DNA of 64,000 nt from Craspedostauros australis. Taxonomy: Eukaryota > Bacillariophyta > Bacillariophyceae > Mastogloiales > Achnanthaceae. The stretch is taken from NCBI GenBank assembly GCA_026770025.1, contig JAMXDE010000025.1, forward strand, positions 372,001 to 436,000. The letters run 5' to 3'. The position numbers and the translations under genes were made by a program. Positions within the stretch are counted from its first letter, which is position 1. Every line of letters starts with the position of its first letter. Below are positions 50,667 to 61,730 of the stretch, one piece after another. The notes under the pieces were generated by a model. That model made no database searches. It saw only the letters and a list, made by a program, of their open reading frames with translations, and had not been told where the DNA came from.

Positions 50667-53600
50667 ATGGCGAGACTCCGACTGGTCTCTCTTTGCGTCG
50701 CGCTTGCCGCATGCACCGTTGTTCGCGCAGCCACAAGCAATCAGGAAAGCAGGAACCGGAGCAGCAGAACAAATGACGGTCGATCGTCGCATCATGCCAA
50801 TCGTCCGCACGTTGCGCCAAATGATGGTCGCGCCAACGAAAGCAGCAACAAATACTATCATGACGACAACAACAACAACAACCTGCAGGAGACATCCCGC
50901 AGCCAATTCGGAATCATAGACTTTCGCGATCTGCTTCTGCCGCCAGATCAAGCCAGATCATTGGGCGGTTCGGGCGATGCGCCCTACGGCGATGCCTTCT
51001 CATCGATGCTCTTTCCTGCGATTCTGGACGAGTTCCTGTCGGTGGAGCCATTCAACTCGCGCATCATCGTGCCGCTGACGGCCGACCAATCGGGACAGGC
51101 GGGCACAGTCGTGCTTCCGGATGTGGCCGACTTCGAATTGCCAAAGACGAATGACGACTTGGAATGGCTGACGGACGACGTCCGGCTGAAGGTTTCCAAC
51201 CTGGAGATCAGCAACCTGGACACGGTGACGCAGCTCACGCCGCTGCAGGCCAAAGGACCCGACCGTCTCTTCAACAGGATCGTGATGGGATCATCGGCGT
51301 CGCCGCCGACCGTGACGTTCGACATCTCCGTCTTCGTTGGATCATCGGAATCCTCATCACCGATCTTCATGAACAACACCCTGCAGGTCATCATCACAGT
51401 CCCCACGATCGCCATCGAGTTCGACCTCATCACGAGCATCCGAGAATGGGATGTCATGAACATCCCGCTGCGCGATGCTTCCAACGTCTACTGCTGGATA
51501 TCCTCCATCGAGAGGTCGCAACTGACCGGCCTCGATCTGCAGAACCTGGTCGTCACCATGCCAGCCGGTTGGTCCATCGACCTCAAATGTCCATCCTGCA
51601 CGTCCACAATCTCGGGAACTGCCTTGGAGCAAATGTTCGGCATCACGCTGAAGGCGCTGGGCTTTCCCACCACCTTCGCACCACGTATCGAGACTCTCAT
51701 CGAGGAGAGCATCTTGGGGTACTGGAAATCTGTCAACTCGGATGAATTCTTTGAACGTGCACCCAAGCTCTGTCCGCATCGCGAGGAGTACGAAGGCGAT
51801 GCAGTGCTTCCCACATCGTCGTCTTCCGCATTTGATGTCCTCACCGAGTCGTTGGCGCAAGTTCCGTTCCCGGATGCATCGAGGTACACAGTGGAGACCT
51901 TGCTCGGAGGCATCCTCATTTGGTTCCAAGTTGCCATGATCGCCGTGCTGCGTGGACAGGCAGAGCAGATGGTGATGGGAAACATCGATGAAAGCAATCG
52001 CAATCTCCTTGCGCTGGCTGAAGACTCGCAAACGCTGTCCGCCGTCAATGATTACGTGGATTGGACCGATCTGGAAGACTCCGTCGGTCGGTGGTCGTCG
52101 TTGGGGTTGCGTGAGCTCCAGAAGTACTTGAAGTCCCCTTCCACCGTCATGGAGCTTCTTCAAGAAATCGAGGTGCTGGATGAGGATGGAGTGCTGGACG
52201 TCACGGTGCAGCAGGATACCATCGACACCGGCATCGGCTTCAACATGACGTTGGCCAACCTGCGTGTGCACGGCCTGGAATCCATCGAGTTTCGCAGCAT
52301 CTTGGATCCTGTCGGACCCACCACCCTGTCAACGATCGCTCACTTGGACAAGCTTGGGTTGGACTTGGTATTTGGCGTGGAAATGAATTCGGACGGCGCC
52401 ATGAACGGAACTGCATCGCAGGAAACCAAGCTGGAGTACATATTCCGCGACGTGGAGATTGGCTTCAACACGTCCATCGTGCTTGAGCGTGACAGGCTTT
52501 GGGACATGCAGATCTCCTCCATCGCGTTGCTGGATTCCATCCTGCCTTGCACGCTGCAAGGGTTGTCCAAGCTCGAAATCTCACGACTATCGATGCAGAG
52601 CAACGATGTGGTCGGTCCGCAGCTGGTGAGCGCATTCCTCGATAACGACTTCCAACAACAGCTGGTAGGCATGTCATCGGCATTGATGGACATGTACAAG
52701 GCGGATGCATTGATCGCACAGCAGGCCGTCGTCGATGACATCGTCAAGGATGTGCTGAATGCCTTCATCGCACAGCAAATCAAACTGCAACAACGCGAAA
52801 CCGACTGCGAAGTGCTGGATCTCAACGCTGCAACGCAGACGCCGATGGTTGACTTTCGGGATCTTCTGCTCGATGCCGAGGTCGCCATCGCGAGCGGCGG
52901 CACGGGATCGTCGCAGTACGGTGACTTGTTTCGTCGGTTGTACAGCACCGTGTACGATACGTTGGATGGAGACGATGTTAACACAGTCGTGGCCAAGGCC
53001 ACGGAGAAAGAATCAGGAACGCCCGGAGTCCTGGAATGGCCTGTCACGGTGATGGACCGGGCAGTGAGCATCACGCTGGCTGGTCTCGAGGCCATCATGG
53101 CGGTGAAGATCTCCGATGTGACGGTGATGAATTTGGACAGCGTGGGCAGTCCGTTCGTGATCTCGCGGCCGATCGATGGTGAAGGCCAGGGCTTGAACAC
53201 CTCGTTCACGTTCGGAACGGACGGGCGTCCCCTGATGGTGGTTAGCGAAGTCGAGCTATCCATCAGTGATGGAGGTGAGTGTTGACAGTGTTGTTCGTGT
53301 TGCGGCTAGCATTGTGTTTGAAGTGTGGTCGATGGTTGTTGGCACCCTCATTTCTTGTGATGTGCAGTCGATGCTATCCACCAACTCAAATCCTGTCCAC
53401 TCTTGCATTCGTCCTTCGCGTAATGTCACGGCTGTCAACGGCTGTCACCACTACCTTCCCTTCACCAATGTACGTACTCCACTTGAATCCAACGAATGCG
53501 GTAGACTCCATCAATATCCAGAACACCTTGAACATGTCCGTTGCGGTGGACACATTCAACATCCTGTCCACCATACTTCTCTCCATCGACAGCCAGAGCC

Positions 53601-56188
53601 TGTTCAACTTCTACCTGCGAGACAGCGACAACGTGTTTTGCTGGCTGGCAACGTTGCCGTCCAAACAGGCATCGGCGGACAACAGCACAGGCTACGCGCT
53701 GGAGATCCTCGAGTACGCCTTGAACGTGAACGATTTGGGGATCTCCATCGAATGCACAGCCTGCACCAGCCCCACCTTCGACGATCTCCTCATGTCACTG
53801 TACGCTCCGCAGGCCGACGATGAACCAGGAGCCGTCATTCGGAACGTCGCTGGCAAGGTGGCCGGCAGCGATCTTCTGTCCGAGTTCGTGGATGCCGTCG
53901 TGAGGGATTCTGGCACAGTGTGCCCTCACAGACCAGAATACGACGAGGCCATGAACGGGGACGTCACCGTCGCCCAGTTCCTCGAAACATCGGCGACCTC
54001 CCTCGCCACAGTCCAAGAGGTGCTCGAGAGATCTCCCGATGCACGGTACTTCACGTTGGCCAATGCCGGCGTGGCCGTCGTCCTCTTCGTCATGGCGCTC
54101 GCTTTGAGATGCTGGACCGCATGGAAGGGCCGGGCTCTGGTCGATTCCTTGTCCATGCAAGAGACGGAATGGCTGAACACGCAGCAGGCCCTTGAGCAAC
54201 AACGGTTCAACTACCTCGATCGCTCCTCCGCCTCGCTGGTCCGTAGCAAGCACCTTCCACGGTCTGTGCGGTACGGTGTACCGCTGTACTTGCTGCTCAA
54301 CTTTGGCCTGTTCCTCGGCGGTCACTTCGGCGTCCTTTCCGTTTTGGAGTTGGACACGACTTTGGCCGGGCAGTCGGTGTACATCAAGGATTTCCTGGTG
54401 TTCACATTCATCTCCGCCACCCGACGCACGTACCAGAACGGAGGCAGCGAAATGGCGGTGCTCATGTGGGTGTTCACCGGCATCTGGCCCTACATCAAGC
54501 TCATCCTCTGCTTCGTCGCGTGGCTGCTGCCACCCAGCCGCCTTCCCGTCCAGAGACGCGAGAGGATCCTCCTTTGGATAGACTCCTTGGTCCGGCTGTC
54601 AGTCATCGACCTCTTCACGGGCCTGATTGGAATTGCGACCATCCTCATCTACGTTGGTGGTAAGGAACGGTCGGTCTCAACTGATGAAGCAGGCGATAGA
54701 CAGTACGCCATGCGCTTGGTGGTGGTCCCGCACGCCGGCGTCTACTGCTTGGTCATCGCTCAGCGAATGTCTCGCGTCAGCTCGCAGTTCTTGCTGGACT
54801 GCCATGAGCGAGTCCTGGCCATGTCTGACAAGGCATGCACCGACGTGGTGTGCACCGAGAAGGACGACGATCTTGACGCCATCATGAGTAAAGCAAACCA
54901 AGTGATCATCGTGGATGATTCGCCATTGGCTACTTCAAGGGACAGCGGCAGCGATGGTGGAAATCACAACGAAGAACGTCGTCGCGCGCGTAAGAATAAG
55001 GGAGCAAATAGCAAGAGAAGGAGGAGAGATGATGACGACCAAGGACGAGGTAGCTTGGTGCTGTCGGGAGACCGCCGCGAGTTCCCCAGCGAGAGCACGG
55101 CGGATCGTTTCGACGATGTCGGTTCCGCAGATTCCTTCCACTCCAACAGTTCGTCGTCATCATCGTCGTCGGGCTCGACCATGTCCGACGATGATCTCCT
55201 GTCAAGCCTGTCATTGCGGAAGCGATGGGGCATCTTGGGCATCTCATTCGGAACCATCACCGTTATCAGCATCTTCGTGATTGGCGCCGCGCTGGCCCCC
55301 AGCGTGTCAATCGACGTGTCGGATGTGTGGACCGCAACGTTGGAGTCCGGCAAGACATTCGAAGAAGTGGTCGATGAATACGGAGTGTTCTACCTCGCGA
55401 GCACGGTCCTGTTGAAGGCGCGGTTTGCAACGAATGAAACGCGTGACTACATCGGTCTGGGTCTCCTGATCGGCGTCGCGCTTCTGTCGGTCTCCATCAC
55501 CTTTGCCATCAAGCTGTGGTACTTCCTCAAAGAACGACTGGGATGGGATCGTCGCGATCGTGGCTACGATTCTGACTCTGATGACAGCGACTCGACGACC
55601 AGCAGCAGCTGGAGCTACGACCGCAGCTGCCTGTCGGCGGCGAGATCCTGGTGCAGAAACGTTTGTGACTGGAGACGCCACGACGATTCCGACAGCATCG
55701 ACGGCGATGGCGCACGCAGCATCGGTGACCAGACCACACCGACGTACCTGCATTTCAACAAGTACAAGCACGTCGAGGTGTTTGCGATCGCGGTGACCAT
55801 CGGTGTATGGCAGCTTGGGTCCGTGTCGAGCTACGCCGTTCACACGTACTGCGTTCTGTTGGAACGATTGTACACCATCCTTTCATCGGTTGGTCTTGTG
55901 GCGGACACGTCCGCAAACTGCTTCCGAGTGCAGGCGTCGGATCCTGGATTTCTGTCCGTGATCATGGCGGCCTTCCTTGGTTTGATGGCCGCGTTTGCGT
56001 TCGGAGTGCGCGGGCAGGTGCAGAAGAACATCCACGACGCCAAGACGTCCCTGCAATCCAACTACGAGGATCCCAACAACGTCACGGCCATGTTCACGTT
56101 GGATAGCGAACGATTCAGCCGTGGGTTTGATGGCGAACAGCCGTCGTCGCCACCACGATTCGAACGCAAGCGTCGGGGAGAGTACTGA
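50667..56188 (+). CDS. PqiA-like multi-pass protein with duplicated lumenal lipid-binding-like domains
   Basis: Two exons, 50667-53274 and 53505-56188 (230-base GT-AG intron, donor GTGAGT), give 1763 residues. A signal peptide (1-22) precedes a lumenal region built of two copies. Copy 1 starts near residue 90 with IDFRDLLLPPDQ and copy 2 near 728 with VDFRDLLLDAE. Both then show GG-x-G-x-x-x-YGD and later a VYCW/VFCW segment and a C-x-x-C pair, with TMs near 408-430 and 1051-1075. The intervening part (NMTLANLRVHGLES, LPCTLQGLSKLEISRL) resembles TULIP/BPI-type lipid-binding strands. The C-terminal third has about six TMs and a PqiA-type helix near 1220-1240 (RRERILLWIDSL, VRLSVIDLF). Bacterial PqiA works with MCE proteins in lipid transport. 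A eukaryotic lipid-transfer role is inferred. A Ser/Asp-rich cytosolic loop lies near 1350-1450. Confidence 0.75.
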
Positions 56189-57746
56189 CGTGCACGAAAT
56201 CCTCTGCCATGAACGCGGGTGTAGTATGATTTCTGTAGATAGAGCAACCACAAATGGAACATCACTCCGTGACATCCAATAGATGCGTCACGTGATCTTG
56301 TAGTCGCACGTTGTGTGGGCAGTGCAGAATGGAGGGACGCTCGCCGATGATGAGTATTGTACGCGCGTGTGGCAATTATAATGGCCACGGACGCGACGAA
56401 GACATGTTGTGGTTGCTTGTTGGAACGCCATTGTGGCAACTCCGAGCAGCTGCTTCGCAAGGAGGGCCGCCGTTGCGATCCTTGGCAGATTTATGCGTTG
56501 ATTCCATCGCATTGGAAGTGTCAATGGTAGATTGTTGTGTTGGGTGACGTCCATTGGTGATGTTGTGAGGGAAGCATGGATACTTCATGGGCAGCAGATC
56601 GATGTTGCTGTTGACGGCGCGTGGACGATCATGTGAAGGAGGATGCCGATTTGGTGCAAGTGGACGGGCGATTTTGTGATGTGCGCACAACAGCGTCAGT
56701 CACGGACACCAGCATAGTTCTTGATGATGCGTTGGCACGACTGTCCGTTTCGTCCCTCCATCACCTTTGTGAGTTGAGTGCATAGTAGGCACTTCAGCGG
56801 ATTCTACTTATCGTGTTTGACGGTAATTCATGTCGCAGACGACTATCAGAGGTGACTCTAAAGATGTGATGGATACTGTAGCGCCTTAAGTAAGTGGGGC
56901 ATAGAGCGTGACATCCAGAAGCGAAACGCTTCCAACTTGAACTGTTGCGTTTGTGACACATTCTGTTTCGCGGTGCAGTCCTTTGTCCACTCGTGCGTTT
57001 GTGTGCCATCGTGGAAATTATGCAGACGCGTTGTGCGAAATGAGAAGCGCTGTGTTGAAGCGCAAAGGCGAAATACGGTAACTGTCATCAAGGCCAGCGG
57101 CTACAGCAAGGACACCATCCTCGCAAGCAGAAGAGACGATCAGCACATCGACAAACGAATCAAAACACACGACAAGGACACGGACGATCGCTGTTGGTAC
57201 GACCACGGTCTGCACATCGGAGAAGGAGCACAACAATTCCATTGCATCGACGACAGAGCCCGGTTATTCGTTCTCGTCCAAAGCGGTTTTGGAGACAGCC
57301 AAATCGATACGAAAAGGGCTTAGTGCAGGTCTGGTTGCGGAACATCGCTTGCATACTTGAGAGAGCAAATAAGTCCGCATTTGCGATTGATGGAAGTATC
57401 GCAACGAGAGGCTGCCATCTTCGGCTCTTTGGAAGTGAACTGTGTTTGATTGGAAGTGCACATTGCACAGCAGGAAGCGGACAGGACGGGACGGGATTAC
57501 TCTTGCTCAAGCTCATGCTCATAGCTCATAGCTCGTACGACTGCTATACTCAAAGAGACAAGGATTCAAACGCCACAAATACACTCGGACGCTAGAGAGC
57601 GAGAGACTGGACCCACAATTCAAGCCAACCACCCTCATCATCCTCGCATTCCATTCTGCACATCACATCAGCCATCACATCAGCCATCACATCAGCCATC
57701 ACAGCAACCAGCGAGTGTGCTAGTGAGCCATAGAAAGACAGCGACC
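56189..57746. other. Intergenic between tandem plus-strand genes
   Basis: 3' flank of the PqiA-like gene and promoter of the disordered-protein gene. It contains scattered frames of up to 130 codons without motifs. The last 100 bases carry a 12-base repeat (57661-57704) and lead into ATG 57747. Confidence 0.5.
57661..57704. repeat. 12-bp tandem repeat, 3.5 copies
   Basis: Units CATCACATCAGC are repeated three and a half times, 43 bases before the next start codon. Confidence 0.95.
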
Positions 57747-60017
57747 ATGCAGGACCACGCAGATCATGAGATGATGCGCAGAGGACCTCAGCATGAAGAT
57801 GGTGGACGCGCATATCGTTCGAATAGGTTCGACAGTGGACCGTCTCCAATGCGTCATCTGCCTCCTCTTCAGCCGTGCCATGCCTTGACAGATGATGAAA
57901 TGGATGATCACGAGGATGGTATCGCCGACGGCCCTCGATCGATCCTCTCCACGAGCCATAGCAAGCGGAAACGGAAGAGGACGGTCACCGATCATCGTCG
58001 TTCCATATCGAAAGCGCAGAACATGGAGTACGACGAACTCGCTCGGCCCTTCGCAGTCTACTTCGTCAACATGATTGCGGAGGCTCTGCAGCGTGATGAT
58101 CGTGTTCATGGTCGTTCTCATACCGACGACGACGACGATGACGATGATGACGATGATGAGCAGCAACAGCAACAATCACTGGAAGATCCAACATCACAAA
58201 GGAATACCGGTTCAGTCAATGCACACAAAGCAGTCAATCCAACTTCGAGCCGAAGCCACAGACAAAAGCAGGCTCACATTTCTCTGAACCCTGACGTGCT
58301 CGAGGACCTCGTGATCCTCGAGGACAACGCGAAGCGGCATGTCCGCACCTGGACAAGGCCTTCGTACGTCCCGCCTGCCACGACGACCACACAATGCGTC
58401 TGCGTCAATCAGCGTGGCGAGCCCTACCACCACAGCAACCTGCAGGATTGCTGCTGCGTCGCACGTCACGACAACGCGCGTGCGCTCGATGATCTCACGG
58501 CGCATTCGTCGGATTCGTGCATCTCCTACGCGGACGCACATCGATCTTCGGATGCGAGGTTACCGCGCGGCACGCGTCCTGCCTATCTTCCATCTCATTC
58601 ATCGCCGTCGCTGCTGCAGAATACCTGGAACCCAAAGACCGATCCCGTCATTGGCTCCACGAGCAAAACCAAATGCAAATGGGCCGAGCTCACGGCCGGG
58701 GATAACCACGACAAGGTCGATCGACCGCCGGTGCGTCGTCTATCGTCTCAGATATCGTTGCTCGCTACGACGAACGACGATCACAGCACGCAGTGTGCTG
58801 CGACAAACCGTGACAGACCACGTGTCCGCCCTTCCACGATGGCACTGCGAATGCCACGACGTCGTGCCAGCGTCGAACAACCATCGATCCCCGATGCTCC
58901 CATGCGATATCCCAGACGCATGAGCAGCAGCAGCAGCGACGATGTTTCGATTGCCTCGTCGGAGGAGGAGGATGACACACGCCAACGCCCCGTCAAGATG
59001 ACGCAGGCACGTCGTCTCACTTCCTTGGAACGTCGATTGCCATGCGCCACCAATTCCTTCCTGCTGGCCACCAAAAAATTCAAACGGCGCGGTGCGATCT
59101 TGCATATGACGCAGGCGCAGATCTTGGCGGTGGCCTTGCAAGCTAGCGAAGAATTGTCCGACGAGGACAGCGTCGATGATCCACGGCAGGAGAGCGAGCA
59201 AGTTGACGACGCGGCGAAGAAGGACACCACGTTACCTGCGACGGACGCGGTGCAAACGCAAGACCACGAAACCGGTAGCTGCAGCGAGGATTCCATCGAC
59301 GACGTTGTCAAGCTCTGCGAACAGACCAGGATCTCACGACACAAGTCGATGCCGGCCAAGACGGCGTCGGCAAAGACGCAACAGCTACGTCGCAACAGCG
59401 CCTTTGCGAGTCCCATGCTCCCCGTGCGTCAGCCCTCGTTGGATTCAATGGAATTCCTCGCGGATCAGGAGCCGCCGGCAGAAAATAAGAATGATGCAAC
59501 GGAGACATGGTTGCGCAAATCCACCTTGGAGCAAATGGAGACGCTGCGACAGGCATTGCGTGAACTGGATGCGTGCAAGGTATCGCGCCGTCGCGGTGCC
59601 GTGACGGCCAGCTGCAACAGCGCGGAGCTATCGTACGGCGGACACGCGCGGGAGCACGACCGCAGCAGCGACACGTACGCAACATGGGAGACCTCGGCAT
59701 CGACCGTCGACTCGCATCAAGAGCAGACCCAGGTCTTGCAGGCCTTGCACGAGATCCAGGATGAGCTCATCATCCACCGCCGCGGCGGAATGGCGATCAG
59801 CGGCTCCTCGCACGAAGATCTGCTCGGCGCGCTGAATGACGCCGCGCAACGCGACGAGTCACCAGAATCGTCGATGGAGCTCAAGGAGATCTTTCCGTCG
59901 TTGGAGAAGACATCGCGGCAGGCCAAGACGCAGCACCAACTGCAATCCTTGGCCAAGGCATTGCGACGCATTGCCTCGCGCACCGTCACGGGCAAAATCT
60001 CCGTGCATAAGGCTTAA
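57747..60017 (+). CDS. Large disordered, Ser/Arg-rich protein of unknown function
   Basis: 756 residues from ATG 57747. Upstream in-frame codons lie in the leader, so I start at this ATG. There is no recognisable domain. Features seen: an 11-Asp run followed by Gln (about 133-150); several basophilic-kinase-type sites (RRLSSQ, RRRASVE, RRMSSSSSDD, RRNSAFAS); short helical segments with repeated ALxEL/LQALxEIQ patterns near the C-terminus (METLRQALRELDACK, QVLQALHEIQDELI, HQLQSLAKALRRIASR); and a Cys-rich patch (CVCVNQRGEPYHH, QDCCCVARHD). A scaffold or regulatory role is possible. I do not assign one. Confidence 0.75.
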   Translation: MQDHADHEMMRRGPQHEDGGRAYRSNRFDSGPSPMRHLPPLQPCHALTDDEMDDHEDGIADGPRSILSTSHSKRKRKRTVTDHRRSISKAQNMEYDELARPFAVYFVNMIAEALQRDDRVHGRSHTDDDDDDDDDDDEQQQQQSLEDPTSQRNTGSVNAHKAVNPTSSRSHRQKQAHISLNPDVLEDLVILEDNAKRHVRTWTRPSYVPPATTTTQCVCVNQRGEPYHHSNLQDCCCVARHDNARALDDLTAHSSDSCISYADAHRSSDARLPRGTRPAYLPSHSSPSLLQNTWNPKTDPVIGSTSKTKCKWAELTAGDNHDKVDRPPVRRLSSQISLLATTNDDHSTQCAATNRDRPRVRPSTMALRMPRRRASVEQPSIPDAPMRYPRRMSSSSSDDVSIASSEEEDDTRQRPVKMTQARRLTSLERRLPCATNSFLLATKKFKRRGAILHMTQAQILAVALQASEELSDEDSVDDPRQESEQVDDAAKKDTTLPATDAVQTQDHETGSCSEDSIDDVVKLCEQTRISRHKSMPAKTASAKTQQLRRNSAFASPMLPVRQPSLDSMEFLADQEPPAENKNDATETWLRKSTLEQMETLRQALRELDACKVSRRRGAVTASCNSAELSYGGHAREHDRSSDTYATWETSASTVDSHQEQTQVLQALHEIQDELIIHRRGGMAISGSSHEDLLGALNDAAQRDESPESSMELKEIFPSLEKTSRQAKTQHQLQSLAKALRRIASRTVTGKISVHKA

Positions 60018-60265
60018 CGAATACGATAGTATGAGAGCTACACTTGATCGTGAATCTACGTAGATTTGTACGTGACAAACAAGATCTTTTTCGTGTTGAT
60101 TCTTGCGCATGATCATACAGAGCAGAGTACGACCAATTGCAGTCAAAGACATCACTATTCCTATTATACAATGCAGTGCAGTCCGATGTCGACACAATCA
60201 CACTGCGAGCATAACAACAATAACAATAGCAACAGCAGCAGCAGCAGCAACAGCAGGTCTGAACG

Positions 60266-61534
60266 ATGAGGCCGCGATTATCCGCCAGCCCAGGAATCGA
60301 GGCTCGTCGACGATCGCGGAGGTGGAGACAAGCGCTGATCGTGTTGGCCTTCGCTGCCATGGTCCTCCTCCACGCTCTGTCTCATTCATCTTCGTCCAAA
60401 CACCACCACAGGAACAAGAGCAAGCGGAAGAACCGCCGCCTGGTGCTGCTGGCAGGCCCCGAACACGCCGCCAGCGTCAGCGTGATGCGGTTCTTCCGCA
60501 AGTACTCCAAGAAGCGCATGATCCACGATTGGACCTACGTCGATTGCCCACCAGATGCCTGCCCCAACTTGAACCTCGGCGACCACCGCGGCCACGAAGA
60601 CCACCGCGAATGGAGCCACCTCTCGAGCTCCGATGAACAGCTCGTCGAGGAGATGCTGACGCGCATCGCCGCCGTCTGGGACGCCACCGACGATCACGTG
60701 CTGCTGGGCACGCCACAATTCTCGTTGCCCATCGTGCAGCGCATCGTGAAGCGGTTGCAAGCGCCGCGTGTCACGATCGTCTTGAATTACCGCACGCCGC
60801 GCATCGATCAATGGCGGTCCGTGTGGACTGCCGCGTCGGCGCAGTCCTATGCCGACTTTGTTTGCAGCGCGCGTGCCGTCGCGCCATTGGATGTCAGCAT
60901 GAATGTCATGGCGGTCGCGGCGCGGTATGCCAAGCAGAAGTACGAGACGGCCGTCATGGATATGGCCAGCATCGCGGCGAGGGGATTGGATATATCCCAC
61001 ACGATCGGGTGCGACGTGCTCAACGTCAAATGCGACGACGGTTGGATCGGCGGATTGAAAGATGAGACCATGTGGGACAATCGGCACGAGCACCGCGAGT
61101 TCGGATTGGGCGCATCGCAATTGCGTCATATGGAACAGATCTTTTGGCAGCGCGATTGCGCCTATCGCGATGACGTCGTCACCATCGTGCCTGCTCCGAA
61201 CGGCACCGACTTTTGGAGCAACTGCACCGACAACGCCAACTTGCAAACGAGCTTGCAGGACACGCATTTGGTGCTGAATGCGCTGCGGTCGCAAGTGCAT
61301 TGCGAGACGGAGGAGATTGTTGTCGAAACGATTCCTGCGCATGGATCATCGCAACATCAGCACGGGGTGTGGACGATCGTCGTGCTGGGGGCGGTGCTAT
61401 TGTCCATCGTGGTGTTGGCGTGGCGGTATCAGCGGCAGACGGATACGCTGCGGCATCCGCGCAGGCATGGTTCAAACAACAATCGAGGTGTCGAAATGAA
61501 GTCCCTGGTTGTGAATGGGTTGCGGATTGTGTAA
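60266..61534 (+). CDS. Sulfotransferase-like Golgi-type membrane protein
   Basis: 422 residues from ATG 60266. A basic N-terminus and a TM at about 22-38 give a type II topology. The lumenal part has LVLLAGPEHAASVSVMRFF (59-77), the position of a PAPS 5'-phosphosulfate-binding loop, though with PEH instead of the usual K-x-x-x-T/S. It also has LNYRTPRIDQWRSVW (about 173-187), matching the R-x-P-x-x-x-x-x-S-x-x 3'-phosphate loop. A second TM lies near 363-385, which type II sulfotransferases usually lack. A carbohydrate sulfotransferase-like fold is inferred. The P-loop variation leaves activity open. The gene sits convergent with the PNPOx-like gene at 61731. Confidence 0.6.
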   Translation: MRPRLSASPGIEARRRSRRWRQALIVLAFAAMVLLHALSHSSSSKHHHRNKSKRKNRRLVLLAGPEHAASVSVMRFFRKYSKKRMIHDWTYVDCPPDACPNLNLGDHRGHEDHREWSHLSSSDEQLVEEMLTRIAAVWDATDDHVLLGTPQFSLPIVQRIVKRLQAPRVTIVLNYRTPRIDQWRSVWTAASAQSYADFVCSARAVAPLDVSMNVMAVAARYAKQKYETAVMDMASIAARGLDISHTIGCDVLNVKCDDGWIGGLKDETMWDNRHEHREFGLGASQLRHMEQIFWQRDCAYRDDVVTIVPAPNGTDFWSNCTDNANLQTSLQDTHLVLNALRSQVHCETEEIVVETIPAHGSSQHQHGVWTIVVLGAVLLSIVVLAWRYQRQTDTLRHPRRHGSNNNRGVEMKSLVVNGLRIV

Positions 61535-61730
61535 ATTATCGCGTACAATACATCATCATGGGCTACACAAGCACAATATTGTATTCTATGAAACAAACGC
61601 GATCATGCTACGAGTCCTCGAATAGATCGTAGTTTACGCTCGTGTTCTTAACTGTTTCCATCGTTGCACGAATACTGATTCCGTCGCATGCAAGGTGGCA
61701 GCCGACCAATGAGAGAAGTACGCGAGTTGC

